Part shown: positions 50,826 through 59,873 of the stretch, one piece after another | Layout of the letters: the number at the start of each line of letters is the position of its first letter | Position numbering within the stretch: the stretch's first letter is position 1 | From: Cupriavidus sp. IDO | GTDB lineage: Bacteria; Pseudomonadota; Gammaproteobacteria; Burkholderiales; Burkholderiaceae | Direction: 5' to 3' | Assembly: GCF_000812465.1 (NCBI RefSeq) | Contig: NZ_JWMA01000029.1 | Location: forward strand, 62,001 to 126,000 | DNA length: 64,000 bases | The notes under the pieces: generated by a model | What the model saw: only the letters and a program-made list of their open reading frames with translations | What the model was told of the DNA's origin: nothing | Databases searched by the model: none | Translations under genes and position numbers: made by a program

Positions 50826-51614
50826 ATGATGTGCTTCGCCTTTCTCGGTAGCGGCAGCGAGGGGAACTCGCTGCTGATCGAATCCCGCGAGGGAACCACC
50901 ACTACCCGTGTATTGCTGGACTGCGGCTTCGGCATCCGCGAGACGGCCCGGCGCCTCGAGCGCCTGGGCGTCACGCCGGATCAGCTGGACGCGGTGCTGG
51001 TCACCCACGAGCATGGCGACCATGTCGGCTCGGCCTACGCCTTTGCCGCGCGCCATCGCCTGACGGTCTACACCAGTCATGGCACATGGCTGGCAACCTC
51101 GCATATGCGCGGCGCCGACGTGGCCGATGTGCGTGTCTGCTGCGCCGACCGTGCCTTCGATGTCGGCGGCCTTCAGATGCTTCCCTACACGGTTCCCCAT
51201 GATGCGCGCGAGCCATTGCAGTTCGTGTTGTCGGATGGCAACGCAAGGCTCGGTGTGCTGACCGATGCAGGCATGGAGACGCCTTATGTGATTGCGCATC
51301 TGGCAGGTGTGGATGCGCTCGTGCTCGAATGCAATCACGACCGCGAGCTGCTGCGCAACTCGGTCTATCCGGCTTCCCTGAAGCGCCGCATTGGCGGGGA
51401 TTTTGGCCATCTCGCGAATGAGGTAGCGTCGAGCATCCTCGCGCAGGTGGCGCACGCGGGCCTCACGCGAGTGGTGGCGGCCCACCTGAGCAAGCAGAAC
51501 AACACGCGCGAGCTTGCAACAGGAGCGCTGGCCACGGCCCTGGGTGTAATGCCGGCCGATGTGCTGGTTGCCGACCAGGAAGAGGGACTCGACTGGCAGG
51601 CGGTGCGAGCCTGA
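50826..51614 (+). CDS. MBL-fold metallo-hydrolase (YycJ/WalJ-like)
   Basis: A 262-residue metallo-beta-lactamase-fold hydrolase. FLGSGSEGNSLLIES is the YycJ-type N-terminal motif. Metal motif THEHGDHVG is near 58-66, followed by His in PHDAREPL near 122, Asp in LTDAGMETP near 143, ECNHDREL near 166 and the final AHLSKQNN. Relatives are implicated in DNA-related or cell-wall functions; substrate unknown. ATG 50826 with a second ATG directly after. It starts 64 bp past bamC and ends before a bidirectional terminator. Confidence 0.88.
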   Translation: MMCFAFLGSGSEGNSLLIESREGTTTTRVLLDCGFGIRETARRLERLGVTPDQLDAVLVTHEHGDHVGSAYAFAARHRLTVYTSHGTWLATSHMRGADVADVRVCCADRAFDVGGLQMLPYTVPHDAREPLQFVLSDGNARLGVLTDAGMETPYVIAHLAGVDALVLECNHDRELLRNSVYPASLKRRIGGDFGHLANEVASSILAQVAHAGLTRVVAAHLSKQNNTRELATGALATALGVMPADVLVADQEEGLDWQAVRA

Positions 51615-51661
51615 CGCGAAAGCGTGGCGCTGTTGGCCGCCGTGTTTCGCACTGCGGAAAT

Positions 51662-51692
51662 AAAAAAAACCGACCCGAAGGTCGGTTTTTTT
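51662..51692. terminator. Bidirectional Rho-independent terminator
   Basis: ACCGACC at 51669-51675 pairs with GGTCGGT at 51680-51686 around a CGAA tetraloop, flanked by an A-run on the left and a T-run on the right. It lies 48 bp after the MBL gene stop and 17 bp beyond the stop of the convergent lipoprotein gene, so it can terminate both. Confidence 0.95.
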
Positions 51693-51708
51693 ATCGGTAC
51701 GAAACCGA

Positions 51709-51948
51709 TTACTGCTTGGCGGCAGGAGCCGAAGCTTCAGCAGCCGGAGCAGCCGGGGCTTCAGCAGCAGGAGCCGAAGCTTCAGCAGCCGGAGCAGCCG
51801 GGGCAGCAGCAGCCGGAGCCGAAGCTTCAGCAGCGGGGGCGGCAGCAGCCGGGGCTTCAGCGGCCGGAGCGGCAGCTTCTTCCTTCTTGCCGCAAGCGGC
51901 GAGGGCAACAGCGGCCAGCAGCGATGCGATCAGGAGAGACTTCTTCAT
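51709..51948 (-). CDS. Small Ala/Pro-rich repeat lipoprotein
   Basis: A 79-residue lipoprotein. The signal peptide MKKSLLIASLLAAVALAAC ends in a LAAC lipobox (Cys19); GKKEEAAAP follows. The remaining ~55 residues are a low-complexity Ala/Pro/Glu/Ser repeat with a 15-residue period (APAAEASAPAA-type units). No folded domain is likely; it may act as an extended spacer between membrane and cell wall. It has its own divergent promoter region and a shared terminator. Function unknown. Confidence 0.85.
   Translation of the reverse strand: MKKSLLIASLLAAVALAACGKKEEAAAPAAEAPAAAAPAAEASAPAAAAPAAPAAEASAPAAEAPAAPAAEASAPAAKQ
51725..51834. repeat. 45-bp tandem repeat inside the lipoprotein gene
   Basis: The 20-mer GGAGCCGAAGCTTCAGCAGC recurs exactly at 51725, 51770 and 51815, a 45-bp (15-codon) period; the sequence between copies is also similar. 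Being in frame, unit gain or loss would lengthen or shorten the spacer without breaking the gene. Confidence 0.9.
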
Positions 51949-51989
51949 TGTTCGTCCTTTAACTTGTAATAACGGAAAACAGGCGATGA

Positions 51990-52007
51990 ATAATTACCGG
52001 TAATTAT
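51990..52007. promoter_or_regulatory. 18-bp perfect palindrome upstream of the repeat lipoprotein gene
   Basis: ATAATTACCGGTAATTAT is a perfect AT-rich palindrome in a GC-rich genome, 42 bp upstream of the lipoprotein start, in a 199-bp gap (51949-52147). The position suits an operator for a dimeric regulator. The regulator is not identified. Confidence 0.6.
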
Positions 52008-52147
52008 CGCTCTTGAACTGCAAAATAGAGGCTCTCCCGGGTGCCGACAAATGCAGTGGTACACAGTACTAGCCAGCCGACGATTATATCCGCGTTTTCC
52101 CGCCTTGTGTAGCGTCGAAATTTGCTGAATCTCATTGTTACGCATTA

Positions 52148-53356
52148 TTACAGCGCGGGCGGCGCAATCTGCAGCCAGCCCTCCAGCGTCCAATGATGGA
52201 AGGTTTCCATCAGATCCGGCAGATCCGCGCAGGCGGAAACCTCTTTAGCGCTCAGGTGGCGGTGATCGGCCAGCTGCTTCAGCCACGGGGCAAGGTCTTC
52301 AGGCGTTTCGTAGGCCTCGCCATTCAGGAAGAAATGCGTGCGGTCATAGAGCGCAATCGATGCAGGCGCGAGCACGACGCCATGCGTCTTCGCGAGCTTT
52401 GCATATTTGCGCGCAGGGAGTTCGGGAATCTCGGGAAACTCGACGCTTGGCTTGGGTTCGGACAGATGCGTGCCGAGAAATTCGGAGACCATCTTGCTGT
52501 CCCATTGCATGGCCTTCAGGCGTTCCGTCACGGCCTTTGTCATGCCGGCGGGCAACAGGGCCGGATGCTTGACCGCACGCTCGCCGGGATCCGCATAGCG
52601 GCCGCTCAGGTCTTCATTTTCCTCGACGGTTTCCGACAACCATGCGAGAAAATGACCGGCAAGCTCGCGATACGCCGGTGCCCGGAAGCCGATCGAGCAG
52701 GTCATGCATTCGCCCTCGGCCACACCGTCATGCGCGTACTGCGGCGGGAGGTACAGCATGTCGCCAGGTTCGAGCACCCACTCCTGTTCGGCCGAGAAAT
52801 CCGCCAGTATTTTCAGCGGCATGTCCGGAATCAGATCGAGCTTCGTCTGCGACGAAATGCGCCAGCGGCGTCGGCCCGATACTTGCAGAAGGAAAACGTC
52901 GTAGGAATCGAAGTGCGGGCCCACACCGCCGCCATCTGACGCGTAGCTGATCATCAGGTCGTCAAGCCGCGCGTCCGGCACAAAGCGAAACTGACCCATC
53001 AGGTCGGCGGCCGCGGCGTTGTGCAGGTTGACGCCCTGAACCAGCAGCGTCCACTGGCGGGTCTTGATGGACGGCAGGTTCTCGGCGGCGAAGGGACCAT
53101 GCTCGAGCTTCCAGCGGTTGCGAAAATGCGTCACCAGCCGCGATTCGACCTCATCGCGGTCGGCCAGCTCAAAAAGCGCTTCACGCGACACAGGCGGCAC
53201 GATTTCGGGCACTGCCTGTCGAATGAGCAAGGGTTTGCGGTGCCAGATGTCGCGCATGAATGCAGCAGGCGTCATGCCGCCCAGCAGGGCGAGTGGCGCG
53301 TCGGGATCGACGAGTCCAGGGGGCAATGCCTGCGCGTATAATGCGGAATCGTTCAT
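52148..53356 (-). CDS. Ribosomal protein oxygenase RoxA-like (YcfD, JmjC/cupin)
   Basis: A 402-residue 2-oxoglutarate/Fe(II) oxygenase of the YcfD/ROX family, which in E. coli hydroxylates an arginine of ribosomal protein L16. Iron ligands: His148 and Asp150 in GPHFDSYDVFLLQVSG, and His209 in PPQYAHDG. The JmjC domain is about 95-230; the C-terminal part is the dimerisation and winged-helix region (DLAPWLKQLADHRHLS). It starts 11 bp from slyD, transcribed in the opposite direction. Confidence 0.9.
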   Translation of the reverse strand: MNDSALYAQALPPGLVDPDAPLALLGGMTPAAFMRDIWHRKPLLIRQAVPEIVPPVSREALFELADRDEVESRLVTHFRNRWKLEHGPFAAENLPSIKTRQWTLLVQGVNLHNAAAADLMGQFRFVPDARLDDLMISYASDGGGVGPHFDSYDVFLLQVSGRRRWRISSQTKLDLIPDMPLKILADFSAEQEWVLEPGDMLYLPPQYAHDGVAEGECMTCSIGFRAPAYRELAGHFLAWLSETVEENEDLSGRYADPGERAVKHPALLPAGMTKAVTERLKAMQWDSKMVSEFLGTHLSEPKPSVEFPEIPELPARKYAKLAKTHGVVLAPASIALYDRTHFFLNGEAYETPEDLAPWLKQLADHRHLSAKEVSACADLPDLMETFHHWTLEGWLQIAPPAL

Positions 53357-53367
53357 GGAGTCAAGAA

Positions 53368-53901
53368 TTGAAAATCGCTAAGAACACGGTGGTGTCCGTG
53401 GTGTACAAGCTGTCGGACGCGCAGGGCAATCTGATTGAGGAGTCAGATGAGCCCATGGTCTATTTGCACGGCGGCTATGATGGCACGTTCCCCAAGATCG
53501 AGGAAGCGCTGGACGGCCACGACGCGGGCTTCGAGACCCAGCTGCAACTGGAGCCCGAAGACGCGTTCGGTGACTACGACGCGGACCTCGTAAAGGTGGA
53601 GCCGCGCAACCGCTTCCCCGAGCCGCTCGAAGTGGGCATGCAGTTCGAGGGCATGCCCGAAGACGGCGACGAGGAAGACTCCATTATCTACACCGTGACC
53701 GATGTCGCCGAAGACAAGGTCGTGCTGGACGGAAACCATCCGTTGGCCGGCATGGCGCTGCGCTTCTGGCTGAAGGTCTCGGAAGTGCGCGAAGCTACGG
53801 CCGATGAGGTCGAGCATGGCCACGCGCATGGCGCCTCCGGTGTCGAAATCGCCGACGAGGACGAGGACGACGACGAGGGCGGTAGCCGCACGCTGCATTG
53901 A
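53368..53901 (+). CDS. slyD: FKBP-type peptidyl-prolyl isomerase, SlyD family
   Basis: A protein of about 177 residues with an FKBP domain and an inserted-in-flap chaperone domain (SlyD/FkpB-like). FKBP core: VVSVVYKLSDAQGNLIEESDEPMVYLHGG and the terminal HPLAGMALRFWLKVSEVREA. The insert is about 70-130. The C-terminal tail is acidic (EIADEDEDDDEGG) with only a short HGHAHG, lacking the Cys-rich metal tail of E. coli SlyD. The start is TTG 53368, with GGAG at 53357-53360; ATG 53341 would overlap the divergent roxA gene. Confidence 0.9.
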   Translation: MKIAKNTVVSVVYKLSDAQGNLIEESDEPMVYLHGGYDGTFPKIEEALDGHDAGFETQLQLEPEDAFGDYDADLVKVEPRNRFPEPLEVGMQFEGMPEDGDEEDSIIYTVTDVAEDKVVLDGNHPLAGMALRFWLKVSEVREATADEVEHGHAHGASGVEIADEDEDDDEGGSRTLH

Positions 53902-53916
53902 GCGCGCCTCAGCATC

Positions 53917-53953
53917 GCAAACAAAAAGCCGGCATTGCCGGCTTTTTGTTTGC
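53917..53953 (+). terminator. Strong Rho-independent terminator of slyD
   Basis: A perfect 17-bp stem pairs 53917-53933 with 53937-53953 around a 3-nt ATT loop; its core is AAAAAGCCGGC/GCCGGCTTTTT, so the A- and T-runs fold into the stem. It lies 15 bp after slyD and 14 bp before the end of the convergent phosphoesterase gene, so it probably serves both strands. Confidence 0.95.
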
Positions 53954-53967
53954 CCCGGGCTGGCCGC

Positions 53968-55014
53968 TCAGTGACCCGCGGGCCCGTCCTTCAGCACGAG
54001 CTTGAATGGGGATGCCGACCCGGGCGTAATGATCAGCTCGGTCCATTGCGCGACCGATCCTGCCGGCAACGAGACACGCGAGAAATTCGGCAGCGTCTTC
54101 CCCGCCGCATCGCGCAGCGGCTTGTCGGTGCCGTAGCCGCTGAGGCCGGTGTGCACCAGCAGGACCTGCCCGCGGAATTTCCCGACAAGCTCGCGCAGCT
54201 GTCGCTTGAACTCCAGGAAGCCGTCGCGCTGGCGGCGTCCCATGAAGCCATCCAGCAGTGTCGGCTTGCCACGTTTCTCCCAGCCGTTGCCGAACTGCGG
54301 GTCACCGTGCGCGACGATCACGATGCCGGCCATCTCGCGCTGTTTCGCCACCGAGAAGGCGCGCGCGAGCCATTGGCGATTGGCCTCCCGGCGGTCTTCA
54401 AATTCCCCGTTGCGGCCGCCTTCGCTGCGGTAGTGATTGTTGTCGCCAGGCAGGTTCAGGCCGACCAGCAATACGTTGCCAAGACCGATACGGACGTTCT
54501 CGCGAAAGCTGCGGAACATGGCCTGGTCGGACTGCCGCACCACTGCCTGCTGGCGCCGGCCCAGCGTGGCGTCTTCGGGAAAGAACAGTTCGCGCAGCCG
54601 GTTGAGCCGTTCCACCGCATCGAACTTCCCGTTGGTCGGCTGCTGGCATTCGGCCCAGTCCGTTTCGCCGGGCACGTAAACCAGTGGCAGCGGCGACTGT
54701 TCGAGCACGCGCAGGCGCGAGGCCAGTACCGCATCGCTGCACGACTCCGTATCGCCTTTGATGCCCCCGGCATGGACGACCAGGTTCAGCCGTTGCTCGG
54801 CAAGATCATCGAGCAGCGCGGTCAGGTTGTCTTCGGCAGCCGGCCATTGCGGGATGTCGGCAATGAGTGCGACGCGGATGATCTCGGGCTTCGGCGTGGC
54901 CTGCGGCTTGCCGCCGCGCGGTGCCGCGCCCGCGACGGCGGCTGCCGCCAGCAAGGGCAGCAGCAGGGCCAGCGCGATACGCCTGCCGTGGCAGGCGCGG
55001 GCCAGTTGGCTCAT
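53968..55014 (-). CDS. Secreted calcineurin-like phosphoesterase, active site degenerate
   Basis: A 348-residue protein with an N-terminal signal peptide (hydrophobic [18 protein letters not shown], cleavage near residue 30). The fold is that of metallophosphoesterases: ALIADIPQ at about 49-56 where DxH is expected, VVHAGGIKG where GD is expected, [11 protein letters not shown] where GNH(D/E) is expected, and [22 protein letters not shown] later. Several metal ligands are therefore replaced (no DxH, no GNH), so catalysis is doubtful. ATG 55014 overlaps the mutS stop by 4 bp (ATGA), so its translation is coupled to mutS. Confidence 0.7.
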   Translation of the reverse strand: MSQLARACHGRRIALALLLPLLAAAAVAGAAPRGGKPQATPKPEIIRVALIADIPQWPAAEDNLTALLDDLAEQRLNLVVHAGGIKGDTESCSDAVLASRLRVLEQSPLPLVYVPGETDWAECQQPTNGKFDAVERLNRLRELFFPEDATLGRRQQAVVRQSDQAMFRSFRENVRIGLGNVLLVGLNLPGDNNHYRSEGGRNGEFEDRREANRQWLARAFSVAKQREMAGIVIVAHGDPQFGNGWEKRGKPTLLDGFMGRRQRDGFLEFKRQLRELVGKFRGQVLLVHTGLSGYGTDKPLRDAAGKTLPNFSRVSLPAGSVAQWTELIITPGSASPFKLVLKDGPAGH

Positions 55015-57686
55015 GCCGCGTCGGCTGCCTCGCTCGCCAGCGCCTTGAGGCGATAGAGCGCATCCAGTGCATCGCGAGGCGTGAGGCTGTCGGGGTCGAG
55101 GCCGGAGAGCGCGTCGAACACTGCGGCTTGCTCCGGCGACGGTGCAACGGCAGTCCCTGCCTCGTCGTCTTCGCTGTCGGGGTGCGTGGCCGGAGCGGCG
55201 AACAGGTCGAGTTGTGGCGTCGGCGTGGCATCGGCCGATTGCTGCTCGAGCCAGGCCAGGTGCTTGCGCGCGGCACGGATCACCGGCTGCGGCACGCCAG
55301 CCAGCTGTGCCACCTGCAGGCCGTAGCTCTGGCTGGCTGGCCCGTCCTGTACCGCATGCAGGAACACGATGCCGTCGCCGTGTTCGACGGCCGACAGGTG
55401 CACATTGGCCGCCTGCGGGAATTCCTGCGGCAGCTGCGTCAGCTCGAAATAGTGCGTGGCAAACAGCGTGTGGCTGCGGTTATGCGCGAGCAGGTGGCGA
55501 GCGATGGCCCACGCCAGCGCCAGCCCGTCGAAGGTGGAGGTGCCGCGGCCGATCTCGTCCATCAGCACCAGGCTCGCCGGCGTGGCGTGATGGAGGATGC
55601 CGGCGGCTTCGGTCATCTCGACCATGAAGGTCGAGCGCCCGCCTGCGAGGTCATCGGCGGCGCCGATGCGGGTGAAGATGCGGTCGACCGGCCCGATCAC
55701 CGCGCGCCGCGCCGGCACATAGGCGCCCACGCAGGCCAGCAGCACGATCAGCGCGGTCTGGCGCATGAAGGTTGATTTACCGCCCATGTTCGGGCCGGTG
55801 ATCAGCAGCAGCTTGCGGGCTTCGTTGAGCTGGCAGTCATTGGCGATGAAAGGCACGGACTCTGCTGCGAGCTGGCCTTCCACCACCGGGTGGCGGCCTT
55901 GCACGATGTCGATCACGTTCTCGGTCACGCGTTCCGGGCATGACCAGTCCAGCGTCTGGGCGCGTTCGGCCAGGGCGGCGAGCACATCCAGGCGCGCCAG
56001 CGCGCCGGCCACACGCTGCAGGTCACCGATATGCGGCAGCAGTGCCTGCAGCACGCTGTCGTAGAGCTGCTTTTCGCGGGCCAGCGCGCGGTCCTGCGCG
56101 GACAGCGCCTTGTCTTCGAAGGCCTTCAGCTCGGGCGTGATGTAGCGCTCGGCGTTCTTCAGCGTCTGGCGGCGGCGATAGTCGTCGGGCACCTTGTCGG
56201 CCTGCCCGTTGGTGACTTCGATATAGAAGCCGTGCACGCGGTTGTACTCGACGCGCAGGTTGGCAATGCCGGTGCGGGCGCGCTCGCGCGTTTCCAGGTC
56301 AATCAGGAACTGGCCGCAGTTCTCGGAAATATCGCGCAGTTCATCCAGTTCTGCGTCGTAGCCGCGGGCGATTACGCCGCCATCGCGGATCACGGTGGCG
56401 GGTTCCTCGGTCACGGCGCGGACCAGCAGATCCAGGCAGTCCTGCGGAATGGCCATTTCGGCGAGCGTGCGGGCGAGTAGTTCCGAGCCCTGGTCGCCGC
56501 GAATGCAGGCCTGCACATCCGGCAGCTCCCGCAAGGTGTCGCGCAGCGAGGACAGGTCGCGCGGGCGCGCGTTCAGCAGCGCGAGGCGCGAGGTGATGCG
56601 TTCCACGTCGGCGAGCCGGCGCAGCGCCGACCGTAAATCGTCGCTGCCCTGGTCAATCAGGACGCCGATGGCCTGCTGGCGTGCCTGGGGCAGCGCCGGA
56701 TCGCGCAGCGGGTGATGCAGCCAGTGGCGCAGCGCGCGGCTGCCCATGGTCGTGGCGCAGGTGTCGAGCAGGGAGAACAGGGTGGGGGATTCGCCGCCGC
56801 GCAGCGTCTCCGTCAGCTCCAGGTTGCGGCGCGTGGCCGAATCCAGCCCGACAAATTCCGACTCGCGTTCGACCTTGATGTCCTGGACATGGCGTAGCGA
56901 CTGGCCCTGCGTGGTCGCTGCGTAGTTCAGCAGCGCGCCCGCCGCGCCCAGTGCGGCACCGAGGCCCGCGCATCCGAACGGATCGAGGCTGGCAACGCCA
57001 AGCTGTTCGCGCACGCGGCGCGTGCCGGCATCCTGGTCGAAGTGCCACTCGGGCAGTCGGGTGCGCGCGCACGCCAGCGCCGGCAGTTCGATGCCATCCG
57101 CGTACAGCAATTCGGCCGGGCGAATGCGTTCGAGTTCGCGCCCCAGTTGCGCGACTTCGCACTCCATCAGGCGCAGCTCGCCGCTGGCCAGGTTCAGCCA
57201 GGCCAGCCCGGTCTTGCTGATGCCGCGCCGTGTGGTCTGCTGGTGGACGGCCATCAGGAAAGTGTCGGCCTTGTCCGGCAGCAGCGCGGCGTCGGTCAGC
57301 GTGCCGGGGGTGACGATCCGCACCACCTTGCGCTCGACCGGGCCCTTGCTGGTGGCGGGGTCGCCGATCTGCTCGCAGATCGCCACCGATTCGCCGAGCT
57401 TGACGAGGCGTCCGAGATACGAATCTGCCGAGTGGAACGGGATGCCCGCCATGCGGATGGGCACCCCGTTGGAGCTGCCGCGCGACGTCAGCGTGATGTC
57501 GAGCAGCCGCGCAGCTTTCTCGGCGTCATCGTGGAAGAGTTCGTAGAAATCCCCCATCCGGTAGAAGAGCAGCGTGTCCGGATGATCGGCCTTGATGCGC
57601 AGGTACTGCGCCATCATTGGCGTATGACGGTCGGCAGATGCCTTCTTGTTCTGTTGTTCCGCTACGCTTTCGTCCTGCAATGCCAT
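55011..57686 (-). CDS. mutS: DNA mismatch repair protein MutS
   Basis: An 891-residue mismatch-recognition ATPase. The mismatch-wedge Phe-X-Glu is Phe47/Glu49 in [12 protein letters not shown]. Clamp and lever domains follow. Walker [16 protein letters not shown] is at about 629, Walker B is [16 protein letters not shown], and THYFELT carries the conserved His. The C-terminal region has QLDLFAA, matching the beta-clamp-binding motif. Longer than E. coli MutS (853) by a short N-terminal extension and acidic C-terminal loop. First gene of a mutS-phosphoesterase unit. Confidence 0.98.
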   Translation of the reverse strand: MALQDESVAEQQNKKASADRHTPMMAQYLRIKADHPDTLLFYRMGDFYELFHDDAEKAARLLDITLTSRGSSNGVPIRMAGIPFHSADSYLGRLVKLGESVAICEQIGDPATSKGPVERKVVRIVTPGTLTDAALLPDKADTFLMAVHQQTTRRGISKTGLAWLNLASGELRLMECEVAQLGRELERIRPAELLYADGIELPALACARTRLPEWHFDQDAGTRRVREQLGVASLDPFGCAGLGAALGAAGALLNYAATTQGQSLRHVQDIKVERESEFVGLDSATRRNLELTETLRGGESPTLFSLLDTCATTMGSRALRHWLHHPLRDPALPQARQQAIGVLIDQGSDDLRSALRRLADVERITSRLALLNARPRDLSSLRDTLRELPDVQACIRGDQGSELLARTLAEMAIPQDCLDLLVRAVTEEPATVIRDGGVIARGYDAELDELRDISENCGQFLIDLETRERARTGIANLRVEYNRVHGFYIEVTNGQADKVPDDYRRRQTLKNAERYITPELKAFEDKALSAQDRALAREKQLYDSVLQALLPHIGDLQRVAGALARLDVLAALAERAQTLDWSCPERVTENVIDIVQGRHPVVEGQLAAESVPFIANDCQLNEARKLLLITGPNMGGKSTFMRQTALIVLLACVGAYVPARRAVIGPVDRIFTRIGAADDLAGGRSTFMVEMTEAAGILHHATPASLVLMDEIGRGTSTFDGLALAWAIARHLLAHNRSHTLFATHYFELTQLPQEFPQAANVHLSAVEHGDGIVFLHAVQDGPASQSYGLQVAQLAGVPQPVIRAARKHLAWLEQQSADATPTPQLDLFAAPATHPDSEDDEAGTAVAPSPEQAAVFDALSGLDPDSLTPRDALDALYRLKALASEAADAA

Positions 57687-57913
57687 TCTCCTGCGGCTGT
57701 CCCGCCGGGCTGGCGAGGTTCCGATTGCCGTATCTACAGGGGCGATATGTTACCCCAGCCGGCCTCGTGGGCAGGCGCCGGACGTGCGTGCCGGCGCCTT
57801 TGTCTGGCGCACTTCACAGGAATCGCGGGGGCGAGTGCGCCCGCTCGGCCTATATTGGTCGTAGCGTGCTCTTCGGCATGCGATTCGGGCGCAACGGACA
57901 GAGGGAGATCAAT

Positions 57914-58168
57914 ATGTCCCGCTTACTCTTGACGAACATAGAACCCGGCACCTCCGACGAGGAGATCAGGGCGTTCCTGGTCAAGTACGGGTTGCCTGAA
58001 TTCGATGCGATCGAGCATTTGCCGGGCGACGGGACGCGGCCGGCCGTCGAGTTGACATTCAATACAATTGGTCCGGAGATCCTGCGCAAGCTTCAGGGGC
58101 GCATCGATCACATGTACTGGAAGCGCCGCGAACTCAGTGCGACGATCATGCATGACCGCTTCAGTTGA
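57914..58168 (+). CDS. Small RNA-recognition-motif protein
   Basis: An 84-residue protein forming a single RRM-like fold: LLLTNIEPGTSDEEIRAFLVKYGLPEFDAIEHLPGDGTRPAVELTF resembles RNP2 followed by helix 1. The RNP1 aromatic positions are partly lost (AVELTFNTIG). Such small RRM proteins are common in Burkholderiales and of unknown role. GAGGGAG precedes ATG 57914. Divergent from mutS with a 227-bp gap that holds a GC-rich hairpin at 57773-57799. Confidence 0.8.
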   Translation: MSRLLLTNIEPGTSDEEIRAFLVKYGLPEFDAIEHLPGDGTRPAVELTFNTIGPEILRKLQGRIDHMYWKRRELSATIMHDRFS

Positions 58169-58246
58169 GCGCGATATCAGGCGCAAGGCCGGCTTGGCTC
58201 CGGCCGTTCGCGCCAGCCCGGTCGCACAGATCCGGAGATCGTTGCT

Positions 58247-58681
58247 TCAGCGGAACACCAGCACCGGAATATCGCTGTGCGTCAGTACCTTTTGCGTTTC
58301 GCTGCCCAGCAGCAGTCCGCTGATACCGCTGCGGCCGTGCGACGCCATGAAGATGACGTCGCAGTCCAGCTCCCTGGCCGCGTTGATGATGCCGCGATAA
58401 GGGGTCGCAGCCGGTGAGACGTGGGCGCTGCAGGGTACGCCGGCCAGGGCAGCGGCGGCTTCGACCTTCGCCAGCTCCTGCCGCGCACCGGCCTCCACGC
58501 GTTGCTGGAATACGGCCTTCTTTTCGTGTGTGGTGTCACTGGTCATCACATAGGGGTACTCCTCCACGCACATATACGGGGTCAGCCTGGCGCCGCTGGT
58601 GCGCGCGAACTGGATGGCAGCCGAGACGGCCTTATGCGAAAGCTCGGATCCATCGACGGGGAGCAGGATGTGCTTGAACAT
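58247..58681 (-). CDS. Universal stress protein UspA family
   Basis: A 144-residue single-domain Usp protein. N-terminal KHILLPVDGSELSHKAVSAAIQFA and C-terminal MASHGRSGISGLLLGSETQKVLTHSDIPVLVFR; the G-2x-G-9x-G(S/T) ATP-binding motif is present as GRSGISGLLLGSET. Cytoplasmic, probably nucleotide-binding and stress-induced. Followed (in transcription order preceded) by ppk2 with 54 bp between them on the same strand, so they may be co-transcribed. Confidence 0.92.
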   Translation of the reverse strand: MFKHILLPVDGSELSHKAVSAAIQFARTSGARLTPYMCVEEYPYVMTSDTTHEKKAVFQQRVEAGARQELAKVEAAAALAGVPCSAHVSPAATPYRGIINAARELDCDVIFMASHGRSGISGLLLGSETQKVLTHSDIPVLVFR

Positions 58682-58735
58682 GAATTTCCTTTTGGGAGCG
58701 GGAGGGAAACGGAATCGGGGAGTTGGCCAGCGCAG

Positions 58736-59872
58736 TCAGTTGGCAAGTGCGCGGCCGACGATCAGCGAATCGGGCTGGCCGATCGCGGCGGTATCGCGAT
58801 TGGCATACGGGAAGCGCGCCAGGATGTAGCGCAGGGCGTTGAGCCGAGCGCGCTTCTTGCAATCGGAGCGGATGACGGCCCACGGCGCGTCGGCCGTGTC
58901 CGTATGCGCGAACATGGCTTCCTTGGCGCGGGTATAGGCGTCCCACTTGTCGAGAGAGGCGATATCCACCGGGCTCAGCTTCCATTGCTTGAGCGGATGG
59001 ATTTCGCGCTCCTTGAAGCGGCGGCGTTGCTCTTTCTGGCTGACCGAGAACCAGAACTTGAACAAGTGGATGCCACTGCGAACCAGGTGGCGCTCGAACT
59101 CGGCTGCCTGCTGCAGGAAGTCCTGGTACTCCTGCAGCGTGCAGAATCCCATGACATGCTCGACACCTGCACGGTTGTACCAGGAGCGGTCGAACAGTAC
59201 GATCTCGCCGGCCGACGGCAAATGCTGGATATAGCGCTGGAAGTACCATTGTCCGCGCTCCGATTCGGTGGGCTTCTCCAGCGCCACCACGCGCGCGCCA
59301 CGCGGGTTCATATGCTCCATGAACCGTTTGATGGTGCCGCCTTTGCCGGCTGCGTCGCGGCCTTCGAACAGGATGACGACGCGCTGGCCGGTATCGCGCA
59401 CCCACGCCTGCAGCTTCAGCAGCTCGACCTGGAGCCGGTACTTCTGCTTTTCATAGCTGCGGCGGGACATCAGGTTCTTGTACGGATACGCGCCTTCCCG
59501 CCATGCCGGCGAAAGCTCGTCGTCGGCATGGAGTTTCCTGCCGGGCTGCCACGTAGAGGGATTGCCTTCCAGGATCAGGCTGCGCAGCTGCGAGGTCTCG
59601 TCAGGCGATAGGCCGTCCATCAGTGTCCGGATCGCGTCCATGACGCTGTCGGCCCCCTGCGCGGCCTGGTTCGCGAGGATGTCCTGCATGCTGTTCGCGG
59701 CCAGCTGCACGGCGGAATCGATGGCGCCGTTTACCTCGTTGATTTCGGCGGAACGTGCGGTGTTGGTCGGGAGTACGTCGCCCTTGCCGGCGGCGCGCAC
59801 GTTGTGGGCAAGGTGGGGGCTGGTGTGGCCGGGAGTTCTGGACGGGTCTTGTTCGCTCATGCCTGCACCCAT
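58736..59872 (-). CDS. ppk2: Polyphosphate kinase 2
   Basis: A 378-residue PPK2-family kinase that transfers phosphate between polyphosphate and nucleoside di- or monophosphates. The N-terminal ~120 residues are a low-similarity extension; the core begins near YEKQKYRLQVELLKLQ. Walker A is FEGRDAAGKGGTIKRF, Walker B is VLFDRSWYNRAGVEHVMGF, and the lid has FSVSQKEQRRRFKERE. Start ATG 59872 lies 1 bp after the upstream DUF465 stop (TGA-C-ATG), suggesting coupling; ATG 59860 is an alternative. PPK2 subclass not resolved. Confidence 0.92.
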   Translation of the reverse strand: MGAGMSEQDPSRTPGHTSPHLAHNVRAAGKGDVLPTNTARSAEINEVNGAIDSAVQLAANSMQDILANQAAQGADSVMDAIRTLMDGLSPDETSQLRSLILEGNPSTWQPGRKLHADDELSPAWREGAYPYKNLMSRRSYEKQKYRLQVELLKLQAWVRDTGQRVVILFEGRDAAGKGGTIKRFMEHMNPRGARVVALEKPTESERGQWYFQRYIQHLPSAGEIVLFDRSWYNRAGVEHVMGFCTLQEYQDFLQQAAEFERHLVRSGIHLFKFWFSVSQKEQRRRFKEREIHPLKQWKLSPVDIASLDKWDAYTRAKEAMFAHTDTADAPWAVIRSDCKKRARLNALRYILARFPYANRDTAAIGQPDSLIVGRALAN

Positions 59873-59873
59873 G

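Noticed and set aside
57773..57799. GC-rich hairpin AGGCGCCGG/CCGGCGCCT resembling a terminator
   Set aside because: It lies between the divergent mutS and RRM genes, where no transcript needs to end, and its T-run is weak. It may be a leader structure, but nothing supports a call.
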